Source: JAYUJH01 sp043765375 (GTDB lineage: Bacteria; Pseudomonadota; Alphaproteobacteria; Rickettsiales; UBA998). From it: 64,000 nucleotides of DNA. The stretch spans positions 1-64,000 of the forward strand of contig JAYUJH010000039.1 of NCBI GenBank assembly GCA_043765375.1. The letters run 5' to 3'. The notes under the pieces were generated by a model that had not been told where the DNA came from, searched no databases, and worked only from the letters and a program-made list of their open reading frames with translations. Made by a program: the position numbers and the translations under genes. Within the stretch, counting starts at the first letter, position 1; every line of letters starts with the position of its first letter. Positions 63,646-64,000 of the stretch are shown here, piece by piece.

Positions 63646-63972
63646 ATGGATTTTTTTATCTCAGAATCGGCTGCCAAACGCATTTCCTACCTGTTAGTAA
63701 GCGAGCAAACTGGTGCAAAATTGCGTGTCGCCGTTGATGGTGGAGGTTGTTCAGGATTTCAATATAAGTTTGATTTTGATGCAACCCCAATTCAAGCTGA
63801 TGATATAATATTTGCTCAAAATGGTGCAGAAATTGTCATTGATGAGATGTCGCTAGGTTTTGTTTCAGGCTCAATCATTGATTATGTGGAAGATTTAGGC
63901 GCATCTTATTTTGAAATAAAAAACCCAAACAGTAAATCCTCATGTGGTTGCGGCAATTCATTTGCTGTTTAA
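63646..63972 (+). CDS. erpA: A-type iron-sulfur cluster carrier (IscA/ErpA family)
   Basis: 108 residues. The three cluster-ligand cysteines are Cys35 in GGGCSGFQY and Cys100, Cys102 in SSCGCGNSF. It delivers Fe-S clusters to apoproteins. ErpA is preferred over IscA because no isc/suf genes are adjacent, but sequence alone does not settle this. Confidence 0.93.
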   Translation: MDFFISESAAKRISYLLVSEQTGAKLRVAVDGGGCSGFQYKFDFDATPIQADDIIFAQNGAEIVIDEMSLGFVSGSIIDYVEDLGASYFEIKNPNSKSSCGCGNSFAV

Positions 63973-64000
63973 TTACAAAACAATACTAATATAAAAAAGG

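Overview
The window comes from the chromosome of a low-GC alphaproteobacterium. Evidence for the class is a CtrA-type cell-cycle regulator with a perfect CtrA box in its own promoter, an sdhC-sdhD-sdhA-sdhB order, a C-minus (zinc-free) ribosomal protein L36, a MetZ-type sulfhydrylase and a DUF2066-PerM pair divergent from purMN. Flagellar export genes, purine, methionine, branched-chain amino acid, queuosine, isoprenoid and Kdo-LPS genes argue against a strongly reduced obligate endosymbiont. I cannot place it at order or genus level.

Layout. 1-6.6 kb: 3' end of an RTX protein, a Pro-rich membrane protein, DUF1294, TrkA, a DegP/HtrA protease and RluC. 6.7-12.3 kb (minus strand): sdhCDAB interrupted by an M48-like lipoprotein gene, then ctrA. 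12.3-18 kb (minus strand): an eight-gene operon running speD, DUF2170 (YjfI), PspA (YjfJ), DUF2491 (YjfK), DUF350 (YjfL), two small membrane proteins and a membrane-anchored aminopropyltransferase. It joins polyamine chemistry to a PspA membrane-stress module and is the best candidate system here. 18-33 kb: a glycine-zipper protein, ftsY, a prepilin-like protein with a Sel1-like motif, a YgjP metallopeptidase, an EF-hand protein, a glycosyltransferase, tatD, perM, DUF2066, purMN, a DUF3833 lipoprotein with an SDR, then truB-rpsO-queF-waaA and a pseudopilin. 33-43.3 kb: an acyl-CoA dehydrogenase, ilvE, a small membrane protein, rimP-nusA-infB-rbfA and mgtE. 43.3-52.5 kb (minus strand): a block of unknown genes around rsh (relA/spoT) and tRNA-Gly, including a HELYH zincin-like protein and a tandem pair of large paralogous membrane proteins. 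52.8-64 kb: a TPR lipoprotein, ispE, miaA, a second DUF2491-like gene with an extra C-terminal region, rpmJ with repeated operator-like dyads, queE, metZ, fliR-flhB, tyrA, a small secreted protein and an A-type iron-sulfur carrier.

Across the window I also see short in-frame tandem duplications, several close to gene 3' ends. There are two copies of a REP/MITE-like palindromic repeat, a perfect 18-bp-stem hairpin after rluC and a 34-bp perfect palindrome inside the start of ftsY. No CRISPR array, insertion sequence, prophage or rRNA operon was seen. All family assignments come from reading the sequence; no database search was run.
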